Below, piece after piece: positions 7,501-14,738 of a DNA stretch of 24,692 nucleotides (positions are counted from its first letter, which is position 1; the number at the start of each line of letters is the position of its first letter). This DNA is from a virus. A program made the translations under genes and the position numbers. The stretch lies in the IMG/VR virus record IMGVR_UViG_3300050821_000615, positions 1-24,692 of that record. One strand, written 5' to 3'. Below the pieces are notes generated by a model. The model was not told the origin of the DNA and did not search any database. It worked only from the letters and a program-made list of their open reading frames with translations.

Positions 7501-7919
7501 TGCCGACAGCAAACTCGCTCATCAACAAAGTCGCCAAAGCGATCAAGAAGGTTGGCCCGATGGCCCGCACGTCCTACAAGCGAGTCACCACCATCACTGG
7601 CGGCGACGAGTTGATTGGACGAGGCGGCACGACCAGTCACGTTGACACGCTGTTCAATCCACAACCGATCTTCCGGCAGCTAGGGCACAGGCAAGCGATG
7701 TATCTCAGTACCGCTACCTTGCAGTTAGTGGCCGACGACTACCACTTCACCTTCCCCGTGACTCAGGTGAGTGAGCTTGACTTCCAAGGCGCGAACACAA
7801 CCATCGTCCTGAAGGACGGCAACGGCGAAGAGAGCCTTCGGATCGTTTACATCATCACCGACCAGTTCGGTGGCAAGGACATCGTGGTTAATGTCTTCGC
7901 AAGGAGCATGGGTCACTAA
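7500..7919 (+). CDS. Putative head closure / neck protein
   Basis: A 139-residue product starting at ATG 7500, overlapping the previous stop by one base. After a basic N-terminus (Lys/Arg-rich, residues 10-27) the protein is strand-rich, with no enzyme motif. Second gene after the major capsid protein, before the tail terminator and tube genes, it sits in the slot of the head-closure protein that seals the connector and docks the tail. The assignment is from synteny and size, not from a recognised motif. It ends with a one-base overlap with the next gene, again TAATG. Confidence 0.62.
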   Translation: MPTANSLINKVAKAIKKVGPMARTSYKRVTTITGGDELIGRGGTTSHVDTLFNPQPIFRQLGHRQAMYLSTATLQLVADDYHFTFPVTQVSELDFQGANTTIVLKDGNGEESLRIVYIITDQFGGKDIVVNVFARSMGH

Positions 7920-8347
7920 TGGCAAACATGCGCGCCGCGCGGGACACATTTCTGCACTACCTTGCAGACAACCTTCCGTCCCTGACGTTTCACAATTTAC
8001 GCGTTGACAAGACTGATCCGAAGCTGAACGAGATCATGTTGAACGCTGTCAACGTCACGTTCCACAACAGCGATTTAGTTGGGCCTAGCGATCTGTCGAA
8101 CACGCTCGTCACCGTAGATGTGATTAACGACAGCGAGCTTGCGGCAGTTGACCAAGTGGAACAAATAAGTCAACTGCTTTTCACGGCAGCTTACGCCCCG
8201 TTGATGGATTACACAAACCCATCAGCACCAGTCCAGATCGGCAGTGAGCGGTTGTTCTGGGCCTTGACAATGAGATTTAAGCCTGTACATGCGGATAACT
8301 TCTTCCACCTGTCGGCGTTGCTTCACCTGTTCGTTCACTTTTCATAA
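7919..8347 (+). CDS. Putative tail terminator protein
   Basis: The 142-residue product starts at ATG 7919 overlapping the previous stop. Its plan, an N-terminal helix (ARDTFLHYLADNLP, 6-19), a short strand region, a central VTVDVIND strand (75-82) and a following helix (AAVDQVEQISQLLFTAAY, 86-103), fits tail terminator proteins that form a hexamer capping the tail tube at its head-proximal end. It lies immediately before the tail tube gene, as these usually do. The C-terminus is oddly rich in Phe, His and Leu (residues 124-142). Assignment is by order and pattern only. Confidence 0.62.
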   Translation: MANMRAARDTFLHYLADNLPSLTFHNLRVDKTDPKLNEIMLNAVNVTFHNSDLVGPSDLSNTLVTVDVINDSELAAVDQVEQISQLLFTAAYAPLMDYTNPSAPVQIGSERLFWALTMRFKPVHADNFFHLSALLHLFVHFS

Positions 8348-8369
8348 CCTGCATTCATAGGAGCCACAC

Positions 8370-9035
8370 ATGGCAGTCATCGTTAACAAGAACACCCAAC
8401 AGACTCCTCTCGGTAATCCGACCGGGGCTGTGACAGGCGTTCAGTCCATCAAATTCATTCCGGCAGGTCGCGTATACATCAAGTCCGCCCCCGACTCGAC
8501 AACCGCTGCTCCTGTCAACGTTTACGCCGCGTACACCCAGAAATCCAACGGGCAGACCATCACGGCTCCCGTGGGCACTGGCGTGACCCCCGGCACGTAC
8601 ATCGACCTCGGGATCATGCTGACCCCCGGCAAGCTGACCTACAACAAGGTCCAGAAGAAAGTTCAGACCGGACTCGACAAGATCACCCAGTTGATCTACG
8701 TCGAAAGCCGCGACGCGAACCTTGAGTTCGAACTGACGCAGCTTGACGATTTCCTCTTGCAACAGCTTGGCTTCACGGCCTCGGTCATCACAGCCGGGTC
8801 GTCCATCAACTTCCAAGTTGGTCAGGAAGATGTCATCAACGTTGCGATGGTGGTCGTGTACCAGAACAAAATCGACGGCAAGGAAATCCAGTGGTATCAC
8901 CCGTCCGCTGCGTTCACCGTGACGTTCAATCAGAACGGTGACGAACTGAGCGTGAAGGTGATGGCGGAAATGATCGCCTTCCAAGCCGCAGGCGCGAACC
9001 TGCTGAGCTTGGTGTCTACGACCGTTTTCAAATAA
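8370..9035 (+). CDS. Major tail tube protein
   Basis: ATG 8370 has AGGAG at 8359-8363. The 221-residue product is strand-rich, with Val/Thr/Gln-rich stretches such as TQLIYVESRDANLEFELTQL (110-129) and a later GKEIQWYHPSAAFTVTF region (170-186), as expected of a tube subunit that stacks in hexameric rings. It is the last gene before a terminator and then the G/GT chaperones, which is the standard siphovirus order. There is no sheath gene beside it, supporting a non-contractile tail. No obvious Ig-like extra domain is present at the C-terminus. Confidence 0.83.
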   Translation: MAVIVNKNTQQTPLGNPTGAVTGVQSIKFIPAGRVYIKSAPDSTTAAPVNVYAAYTQKSNGQTITAPVGTGVTPGTYIDLGIMLTPGKLTYNKVQKKVQTGLDKITQLIYVESRDANLEFELTQLDDFLLQQLGFTASVITAGSSINFQVGQEDVINVAMVVVYQNKIDGKEIQWYHPSAAFTVTFNQNGDELSVKVMAEMIAFQAAGANLLSLVSTTVFK

Positions 9036-9071
9036 ACGGTTGACACATTCACTGGTTTACAACCGCACTAT

Positions 9072-9108
9072 AGGGCAGACACTTACTCGGTGGCTGCCCT
9101 TAATTTTT
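9072..9108 (+). terminator. Intrinsic terminator after tail tube gene
   Basis: Stem AGGGCAG (9072-9078) / CTGCCCT (9094-9100) with an inner CAC/GTG pairing, followed by TAA and five T residues (9104-9108). A smaller dyad CGGTTG / CAACCG (9037-9042, 9060-9065) precedes it. The position, between the abundant tube protein and the low-abundance chaperones, suits partial termination that lowers downstream expression. Confidence 0.8.
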
Positions 9109-9122
9109 CCATGAGGAGCCTT

Positions 9123-9698
9123 ATGGCAAGGAAGAAGTCTGCAACACCTGAAGTCACTCCCGCCCCTGAATCACCCGTCACTCCGGCCCCAACGCCGACC
9201 CTCACCGCAGAGCAGATCGCGCTCGGCGCTACCAACGATCCAGCACTCTCGAAGGACAGCTTTACTTTGTGTGGGAAGACGTACAAGTACGTCCATCTGT
9301 CCTACGACTACTACATCGAGTTCATGTTGAAAATCAAACCGCTACTGGCAGCAGTTGTGGGAACCGTCACCGCGAAAGCGAAAGCGACGGTCAATCTGCC
9401 CGGTATCGAGTTGTCTGAAAGCCCTCTGTCTGGCGTTATGCAGTTCTGTGGGTCTGATGTGCCGGACATGGTGCGCATCATCGTAAACAACTCTCTTGAA
9501 GCGGACGGGCGCGACGCAGAGAGAATCACTGTCGCGGACATCAAGAAATTCCGTGGCATCACACCCATGCAGCTTTCCGAAATCATCATGGGACAAGTTC
9601 TGTACAACAACATGATTTCGGAGTTCGCAAGTTTTTTCGTGCAGATGATGCCTCTCCTGACGCAGATGGGGATTCTGACAAAGCCTCAAGCAAAGTAG
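9123..9698 (+). CDS. Tail assembly chaperone G (zero-frame product)
   Basis: ATG 9123 follows GAGGAG (9113-9118) at good spacing; an upstream in-frame GTG at 9090 lies inside the terminator and is rejected. The 191-residue product begins with a Pro/Ala/Thr-rich segment (residues 7-35) and continues as a helical globular domain. Position between the tube and tape measure genes and the slippery site near its end identify it as the lambda G-like chaperone, which coats the tape measure protein before tube assembly. Most ribosomes terminate at TAG 9696-9698 and make this short form; a minority shift frame at 9632-9638 to make the longer GT form. Confidence 0.83.
   Translation: MARKKSATPEVTPAPESPVTPAPTPTLTAEQIALGATNDPALSKDSFTLCGKTYKYVHLSYDYYIEFMLKIKPLLAAVVGTVTAKAKATVNLPGIELSESPLSGVMQFCGSDVPDMVRIIVNNSLEADGRDAERITVADIKKFRGITPMQLSEIIMGQVLYNNMISEFASFFVQMMPLLTQMGILTKPQAK
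9632..9638 (+). promoter_or_regulatory. -1 programmed ribosomal frameshift site (T TTT TTC)
   Basis: In the frame of the chaperone G gene the bases read agT TTT TTC, a heptamer of the X XXY YYZ slippery type at 9632-9638. Slipping back by one base here puts ribosomes into a frame that is open from 9638 to the stop at 9992-9994, bypassing TAG 9696. This matches the G/GT arrangement conserved across long-tailed phages. I could not confirm a clear downstream stimulatory structure by eye. Confidence 0.86.
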
Positions 9699-9994
9699 AC
9701 GACAAGGGCAATCCTTTCGTCTTGGTCGACACCCTCTGTCAGAACTACCACTGGACTCTGACAGAGGCAATGCGTCTGACCATGCCGCAGATTTTCATGC
9801 TCAACCACGCCGCCACTGTGAACAGCAGACGCATGGACGAGCGCATTGAGCGGAAGAAAGCGGCTGAGGAGAAGGCTAAGAAGGGCAAGGCGCTACGCGA
9901 CGAGCGCGATCCAGTCATCCCCAGTCTCGGCAAGAGACTGTCGGAATGTACCAGCGAGGAGATCGCCTCGCAGTTTGCACCCGGAGCGTGGTAA
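9638..9994 (+). CDS. T domain of GT tail chaperone, made by -1 frameshift
   Basis: This is not an independent gene: it has no ribosome binding site of its own and a downstream GTG/TTG would cut the domain short. Read in the -1 frame from 9638 it begins with an Asp-rich flexible stretch (RADDASPDADGDSD) and then a helical, Lys/Arg/Glu-rich domain (MDERIERKKAAEEKAKKGKA near its middle). The fusion of chaperone residues 1-172 with these 118 residues would give about 290 residues. In lambda the T part recruits tail tube subunits while G binds the tape measure, and the G to GT ratio is critical for tail assembly. Confidence 0.82.
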   Translation, partial: RADDASPDADGDSDKASSKVDDKGNPFVLVDTLCQNYHWTLTEAMRLTMPQIFMLNHAATVNSRRMDERIERKKAAEEKAKKGKALRDERDPVIPSLGKRLSECTSEEIASQFAPGAW

Positions 9995-9998
9995 CCCA

Positions 9999-10529
9999 AT
10001 GCCCATCGGCACAATTTCTTTTGACATCGGAAGTTCCAGCTTCCTCAAAGAGCTTGTTAAGCGGCAGATCGACTTCGTTCAGAGGCCGACTGTCGCTTAC
10101 AAGATCGTCGTACCAGAGGACCTCAAGTGGTGGTACTGGCTTGAGTTCGGCACCGCTGGACGGCAGGACGCGGATGCCCCGCACAAGACTACCCATAGCG
10201 GCACCTACCCAATCGACCCAGTTAACGCCAAGATGCTGCGCATCCCAGATGCACGCGATCCAAGCTCATCCGATGGCGCACGATTTCTTTTCCACGTAGA
10301 CCACCCCGGCATTCGCCCGCGACTCATCTATCGCGGCGTCCGCGCAGAGATTCTAGATTTCGCCAAGCAGGTCATCGCTGGTTCACTCGCTGGCGGCGTC
10401 CGCGTCGCATCGTTCGAGTTCGTGCTCCGAGATCAGATCATGCCATTCGCACTGAAGCGCATGGGCGAGCGCCTTGAAGAGCAGGCCCCCGGCGTTAAGG
10501 AGCGCGGCAACAACCCATTCGGAAAGTAA
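9999..10529 (+). CDS. HK97 gp10-like tail/neck protein
   Basis: ATG 9999 is chosen over upstream in-frame codons that would run deep into the GT region; GGAG lies at about 9982-9985. The 176-residue product has WYWLEFGTAGR at 46-56, the L-E-F-G-T pattern of HK97 gp10-like proteins, a short spacer and GTYPI, and later HPGIRPRLIYRGVRAEI at 104-120, equivalent to the conserved HPG...P segment of that family. Such proteins help join or complete the tail and normally sit between the head-closure and tail terminator genes. Here the gene lies after the tail chaperones, immediately before the tape measure block, so either the gene has moved or the protein acts at another point of tail assembly. Confidence 0.65.
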   Translation: MPIGTISFDIGSSSFLKELVKRQIDFVQRPTVAYKIVVPEDLKWWYWLEFGTAGRQDADAPHKTTHSGTYPIDPVNAKMLRIPDARDPSSSDGARFLFHVDHPGIRPRLIYRGVRAEILDFAKQVIAGSLAGGVRVASFEFVLRDQIMPFALKRMGERLEEQAPGVKERGNNPFGK

Positions 10530-10532
10530 CCC

Positions 10533-10856
10533 ATGAGCGAAGGAAGATCAGCGGGACAGGTGTGGATTGAAGAAGCCAAGATCATCCCCGCCGATGAGCA
10601 AGTCACGATCAACGCCTCAGGAGAATCAGGCGCATCCCTTGAAGCCATAAATCGGCAACGATCAGAGCGGATGCAGGGCAGTAAGCGCGTAGTCATCGAC
10701 ACGCGAATTGGCGAGCGAAGCGCACGCCCGTTACTTGGAGCCGACGCGGTTGACTATGTACCGCGCCCGTACGAGTCGGTGGAGTTCCGGGGCGGCAGCA
10801 GGCATGGAGAAGTGATCGACCAAGGACGGATGGCACGTCCTTACAAGAGGAACTAA
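10533..10856 (+). CDS. Small hydrophilic protein, unknown
   Basis: Starts at ATG 10533 four bases after the preceding stop, giving 107 residues. It is very polar, rich in Arg, Glu, Gly and Ser, with no membrane segment, Cys pair or enzyme motif; much of it is probably disordered. It sits between the gp10-like gene and the tape measure gene with tight spacing, so it is likely co-translated with tail genes. The sequence supports only a role in, or near, tail assembly by association. I do not recognise a family. Confidence 0.7.
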   Translation: MSEGRSAGQVWIEEAKIIPADEQVTINASGESGASLEAINRQRSERMQGSKRVVIDTRIGERSARPLLGADAVDYVPRPYESVEFRGGSRHGEVIDQGRMARPYKRN

Positions 10857-10866
10857 AGGATAAGTC

Positions 10867-13800
10867 ATGGCGACAGGCGGAAACGCGATATTCACAGAAG
10901 TATTACAAATCGGTATCGACACCAGCGTCTTCGCTGCACAGATGAAGCAGGTGGAGCAGATTTACGCAAACTCCATCAAGAACATGCCGAACTTGGCGCA
11001 GGTCGGGAATATCGCTGCGAACCAACAGGTTCAACAATTCGGTAATCAGTTCACGAAGTTGGCGACGGAAATCAGGGATGCAACGCAATCCATTGAAAGC
11101 AATGTCATCCACATGTCGCAGCAGGTGGGGCAGGGCCTTCAGCAGATGGCGAACAATGCTTCGTCCGCTGCAAATACAACCAGAAAAGCATTTGATGATC
11201 TGAGTTTTGGTGAGAAGTTTGCCAACGCCCTTGAGCGCGCGTTTATTCGCGTGCCTGCTATGGCGCTTGCTTCAACTGCACTGCTGGCCGTGATGACGGC
11301 ACTGGGCGCTCCCATCAAAGCGATAGTCGACGGGTTCGAGAACTTAGGGAACCAGACCCCGGCCTTCAAGCAGGTGCGGACGCAGTTGGCCGACACCCTG
11401 TCGGTGATCGAGTCCATCGCAGCCAAGCCGCTGTTCGATGTGATCCTCGTACAGTTGCAGAGTTTAGCAAAATGGCTGACCGACAACAAATCGTATGTTG
11501 AGCAGCTTGCGCTGGCGTTCGGCCACATGATCGCTACCTTCGCGACGATCTTGATCGACTTCGCGAAGATGGACATCGTGAAGGACACCTTCAAAGGGAT
11601 TGCTGAGTTCGTCTCAATCGCCGTATTCGGTGTTCAGCAGTTGGTCATCGAACTGAAGACCATGCTCGGTCTGGTTACGACCATTGGAACAGAACAAGGC
11701 AAAGATAACGGAGACGGAACGGTTGGTGGTTGGTTCAAAGCAATCGGGCACAATATCAAGAACGTGTTCACCAACGACAAGGTTGGTGGTGTTCTCGATC
11801 AGCACGAAGCTGAAAGCCAAGATAACGCCAACGCTCTAACGCAGGCCCTCGACGCCATCAACGGTAAAGGCACTGCCCCGGTACCGGAAGTAACAGCCGC
11901 TAGCCAGTTAAAGACCTCGCAAGAGATCATGGCTGACTTCCGCGTTGACCTTGCAGACATCAAGGAGAAGGCGAAGGCAGCGACCGACGAAATCGCTGAG
12001 AAGGTGACTAATCTCACACTCAGCAAGACCGCAGCGCTTCCGAAGGTTCTCGCCGCTGACGCGGAAGAGAAGAAGTCAATCGACGAGTTGATCGCAAAAT
12101 ACCGCGAGAAGCTCAAGGCTGCTACCGACCTGCCCACGCTGGATTCATCCAAGATGCGGCAGATCGAAGATCGCCTACTACTTGGCGGACGGAGCGGAAG
12201 CCCCAACAGCCCGTATAGTCAGTCCGAAGCCCGTGATAAAGCTGCGCGTGAAGCAGCCAACAAGGAGCGGATTGAGGATGAGAAGATCACGTCAGCCGCG
12301 CTGCTGAAGATCAACGAAGAGTACTCGAAAGAGGAAATCGCCCTCATCAAGAAAGCTGTCTCCGAAGGTCACCTAACTCGTGAACAAGGAGTGCAGGCTG
12401 ACATCGCAGTTGAGCAGCAGCGGCACTACGCCGCGCTTCTCGACATCACGAGTCGCCCCGCTGCGCCCGGTTCTAAGGAAGAAGCACAACGCAGCGCTGC
12501 CTTGGCAGAAGAGAATGCTAAGCACGACATCGCCAACAAGGAAGCTCAGCAGGCACTAACGGACGCTCGCATTCAGGACGCCCGCGTTCTTGAGCAGCAC
12601 CGCGAGGCAATGGCGAAAGACAACATCGCCTTGGTAGAAGCAACGCGCGCAGAAGAGTTGGCGCTCGGTAGCAAGAAGAAGCACATCGACGCTACCAAAG
12701 AGATCATCCAGCTAAAACTGCAAGAAGCAGCCGCCGAACTGAAGGTAGCTCAAGCTAATCTTGCACGAGACGGCGCGGGAACTCCTGCTGGCAACAAAGA
12801 CCAAGAGACAATCCTGCGGCTGCAAACCCAGATTCGGCAACTGCAAAATCAAGCCGATGCCAGTAAATATGGGAGCACCGCACTCGGCAAGGTCATACAG
12901 GGTGAGGACATCGGTCATTCACAAGACGTGGGTGACATGCTCAAAGAGAGCCTTCATCTTGATGACGCGGCTCGGGACTGGGACAACGCCAACAACGGAC
13001 TTCAGAAGTTTACTTCTGTATTAGAGGGTACGGTAGGTGTACTCCAAGGTCTAGCGAGCGCCGTCACTGGTGCTGTATCCGCCTATCAAAAAGGTGGAGC
13101 AGTCGGTGCCGCTGGCTCGCTGCTGTCCAACAAGTCCTTCGATGAAGGGCTTGGCAGTCTGATTGGGAAGGTGAGCGAGTCCGTCGGAAAGATGGTCCCG
13201 GTCATCGGCCCTCTAATCGGCGGGATGTTCTCAGCGATCTCATCGCTGTTCTCTGCTGGTATTCAGCAGATGGTGCAGAACATCAACGACAAGATCGCCG
13301 CTATCAACGAGCAAGCGAAGATCGGACAGATCACGCTCAGTCAGCAGATCACGGAGTTGCAGCAAGAGAAGCAGGACGCAATCAACCAGCTTGGAGGCTC
13401 CAAGAAAAAAGGCGCATCCAGCGAACTGAAGAAAATCCTCACTTCTCTTAATGACGAGATCGCGCAGTTGCAAAAACAACAGCACGACATCATCACCAAC
13501 TTCAACCAGATAGTTGCGGCTGCCTCTCTCGGCACCCCTGTGTTTCAGCAGTGGTACCAGACGTGGGACCAGATCAACAGGCAAGTAAAACAGTACATCG
13601 ACGCTGGTGGATCACTCACCACGGCAGCGCAGTTCCTCACCCAACAGTTGCAGCAGCAGAGGCAATCTCTGCAAGACCAACTGAATCAGGCCGACCAGAC
13701 CGCTATTGGCGATGCCATTCAACTGAACAACCTGCTCCTACAGCGCGTTCAGATGATGAAGCAGGAAGCTGAAACGGAGTTCGGTTTGATTAACGGTGAC

Positions 13801-14316
13801 TCTGCGGAGCGCCGCACGTCGAACGCTGTGAAGCTCGGCACGGAGTTGACCAAGCAGCGCGCACAGTATGCGCAGCAGTTGACTGACCTGAACAACCAGA
13901 TCAGCCTTGAGCAGCAGAAGGTGGACGCTGAGTCGAAAATCTTCGACATCAACAAGAGCATCGCGGACCTGCAAAAGGCGAGCAACGCTCTGACCATCGC
14001 CTCGCTGGATGAGCAATTGGCAAAGTATCAGGACATGGCGAAGATACTGGCCTCTACAGCCAGCTTGCAGTTCGCGGCTTCAAGCCTGAATCCATACACA
14101 GGTGCGACAGCTACGCTCCCCATCCCCGGAGAGCCGAACGTCAATGGAAGCTACCCAACTGTCGGACAGCCCAAGGGAGGGCCAGTCCGCCCGGTGAACA
14201 TTACCATCAACCACACTGGTCCAATCAGTGAGGCCGGAGCAGCGTCGTTGGGGCAGGAGATCGACCGCAACATCCGTAGTGGTCGAACCACCTTCAGCAC
14301 CACCAGCAACTACTAA
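10867..14316 (+). CDS. Tape measure protein
   Basis: At 1149 residues this is one of the two largest genes and follows the chaperones, as the tape measure does. ATG 10867 has AAAGGA upstream. The protein is overwhelmingly helical and coiled-coil forming (about 360-700 and 800-1080, rich in Gln, Lys, Glu and Ala), with a hydrophobic segment at about 128-155 and a Gly/Ala/Val-rich membrane-like stretch at about 720-800, as in tape measures that insert into the host membrane during ejection. The C-terminus (about 1090-1149) is Pro/Gly-rich and ends in a small domain. It sets tail length; at the usual 1.5 angstrom per residue it would span roughly 170 nm, an inference. No lytic transglycosylase or peptidase motif was seen. 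Confidence 0.92.
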   Translation: MATGGNAIFTEVLQIGIDTSVFAAQMKQVEQIYANSIKNMPNLAQVGNIAANQQVQQFGNQFTKLATEIRDATQSIESNVIHMSQQVGQGLQQMANNASSAANTTRKAFDDLSFGEKFANALERAFIRVPAMALASTALLAVMTALGAPIKAIVDGFENLGNQTPAFKQVRTQLADTLSVIESIAAKPLFDVILVQLQSLAKWLTDNKSYVEQLALAFGHMIATFATILIDFAKMDIVKDTFKGIAEFVSIAVFGVQQLVIELKTMLGLVTTIGTEQGKDNGDGTVGGWFKAIGHNIKNVFTNDKVGGVLDQHEAESQDNANALTQALDAINGKGTAPVPEVTAASQLKTSQEIMADFRVDLADIKEKAKAATDEIAEKVTNLTLSKTAALPKVLAADAEEKKSIDELIAKYREKLKAATDLPTLDSSKMRQIEDRLLLGGRSGSPNSPYSQSEARDKAAREAANKERIEDEKITSAALLKINEEYSKEEIALIKKAVSEGHLTREQGVQADIAVEQQRHYAALLDITSRPAAPGSKEEAQRSAALAEENAKHDIANKEAQQALTDARIQDARVLEQHREAMAKDNIALVEATRAEELALGSKKKHIDATKEIIQLKLQEAAAELKVAQANLARDGAGTPAGNKDQETILRLQTQIRQLQNQADASKYGSTALGKVIQGEDIGHSQDVGDMLKESLHLDDAARDWDNANNGLQKFTSVLEGTVGVLQGLASAVTGAVSAYQKGGAVGAAGSLLSNKSFDEGLGSLIGKVSESVGKMVPVIGPLIGGMFSAISSLFSAGIQQMVQNINDKIAAINEQAKIGQITLSQQITELQQEKQDAINQLGGSKKKGASSELKKILTSLNDEIAQLQKQQHDIITNFNQIVAAASLGTPVFQQWYQTWDQINRQVKQYIDAGGSLTTAAQFLTQQLQQQRQSLQDQLNQADQTAIGDAIQLNNLLLQRVQMMKQEAETEFGLINGDSAERRTSNAVKLGTELTKQRAQYAQQLTDLNNQISLEQQKVDAESKIFDINKSIADLQKASNALTIASLDEQLAKYQDMAKILASTASLQFAASSLNPYTGATATLPIPGEPNVNGSYPTVGQPKGGPVRPVNITINHTGPISEAGAASLGQEIDRNIRSGRTTFSTTSNY

Positions 14317-14323
14317 CCCGAAC

Positions 14324-14347
14324 GCGGGCAGGACATACCCTGCCCGC
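14324..14347 (+). other. Strong hairpin after tape measure gene
   Basis: Perfect 9-base-pair stem GCGGGCAGG / CCTGCCCGC with a six-base loop, in the 53-base gap after the tape measure stop. There is no T-run after it (TCCCTACTC), so it is not a classical terminator. It ends 12 bases before the GGAGG of the next gene. Confidence 0.68.
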
Positions 14348-14369
14348 TCCCTACTCATTGGAGGACAGA

Positions 14370-14735
14370 ATGCTTCGCGCTTTGAAAGAGAAGCACATCG
14401 ACGAAGTGTTTACCGAGGTCCCCGAACCAAAGGACCACGCAGAGTTTTACGACTGCACCTTCCACAAGCTCAACGGCGCAGTTCTGAAGGATTGCACCAT
14501 GATGGGCAGCAAGCTCGTAATGACGAAGCCTGAGGACATCATTGGGGCGACCGTCACGATGGACTGCTTCTTCTTCAATGAGCTTGAGCTATCACCAGAA
14601 GTGTTCGACCTTCTTCTGCTCCTCATCTGTCGAACAAAAGGCAACACAAAGAAACGGCTAGCGATCATCGAGAACATTGTGGGTCATGACCGCGCTGTCC
14701 AGTTGTTAAGAGAAACCGAACGACTCGAAAGGTAA
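14370..14735 (+). CDS. Small tail-region protein with beta-helix-like repeats
   Basis: ATG 14370 follows TTGGAGG; the upstream TTG at 14358 overlaps the ribosome binding site and is unlikely. The 121-residue product contains a run at about 25-70 where short units recur (YDCTFHKLNGAVLKDCTMMG, then a GATVTMDCFFFNELEL stretch), in the manner of a few pentapeptide-type rungs, followed by a helical C-terminal half (75-121) rich in Leu, Arg and Glu. It lies between tape measure and tail hub, where siphoviruses usually encode distal-tail or hub-assembly proteins, but it is shorter than typical distal tail proteins. The function is unknown; the repeat reading is by eye and uncertain. Confidence 0.66.
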   Translation: MLRALKEKHIDEVFTEVPEPKDHAEFYDCTFHKLNGAVLKDCTMMGSKLVMTKPEDIIGATVTMDCFFFNELELSPEVFDLLLLLICRTKGNTKKRLAIIENIVGHDRAVQLLRETERLER

Positions 14736-14738
14736 GCG

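Noticed and set aside
6844-7512. Long antisense reading frame of 222 codons opposite the connector gene
   Set aside because: It lies fully opposite a well-supported gene with a good ribosome binding site, has no credible start of its own and covers a terminator; it is a by-product of GC-rich codons.
8355-8984. Antisense reading frame of 209 codons opposite the tail tube gene
   Set aside because: Low-complexity His/Asp/Val/Gly-rich translation typical of a shadow frame; no ribosome binding site and no minus-strand neighbours anywhere in the window.
9037-9074. TTGACA at 9040-9045 with TATAGG downstream as a promoter before the chaperone genes
   Set aside because: The spacing is about 23 bases, far from 17, and the -10-like element overlaps a terminator stem.
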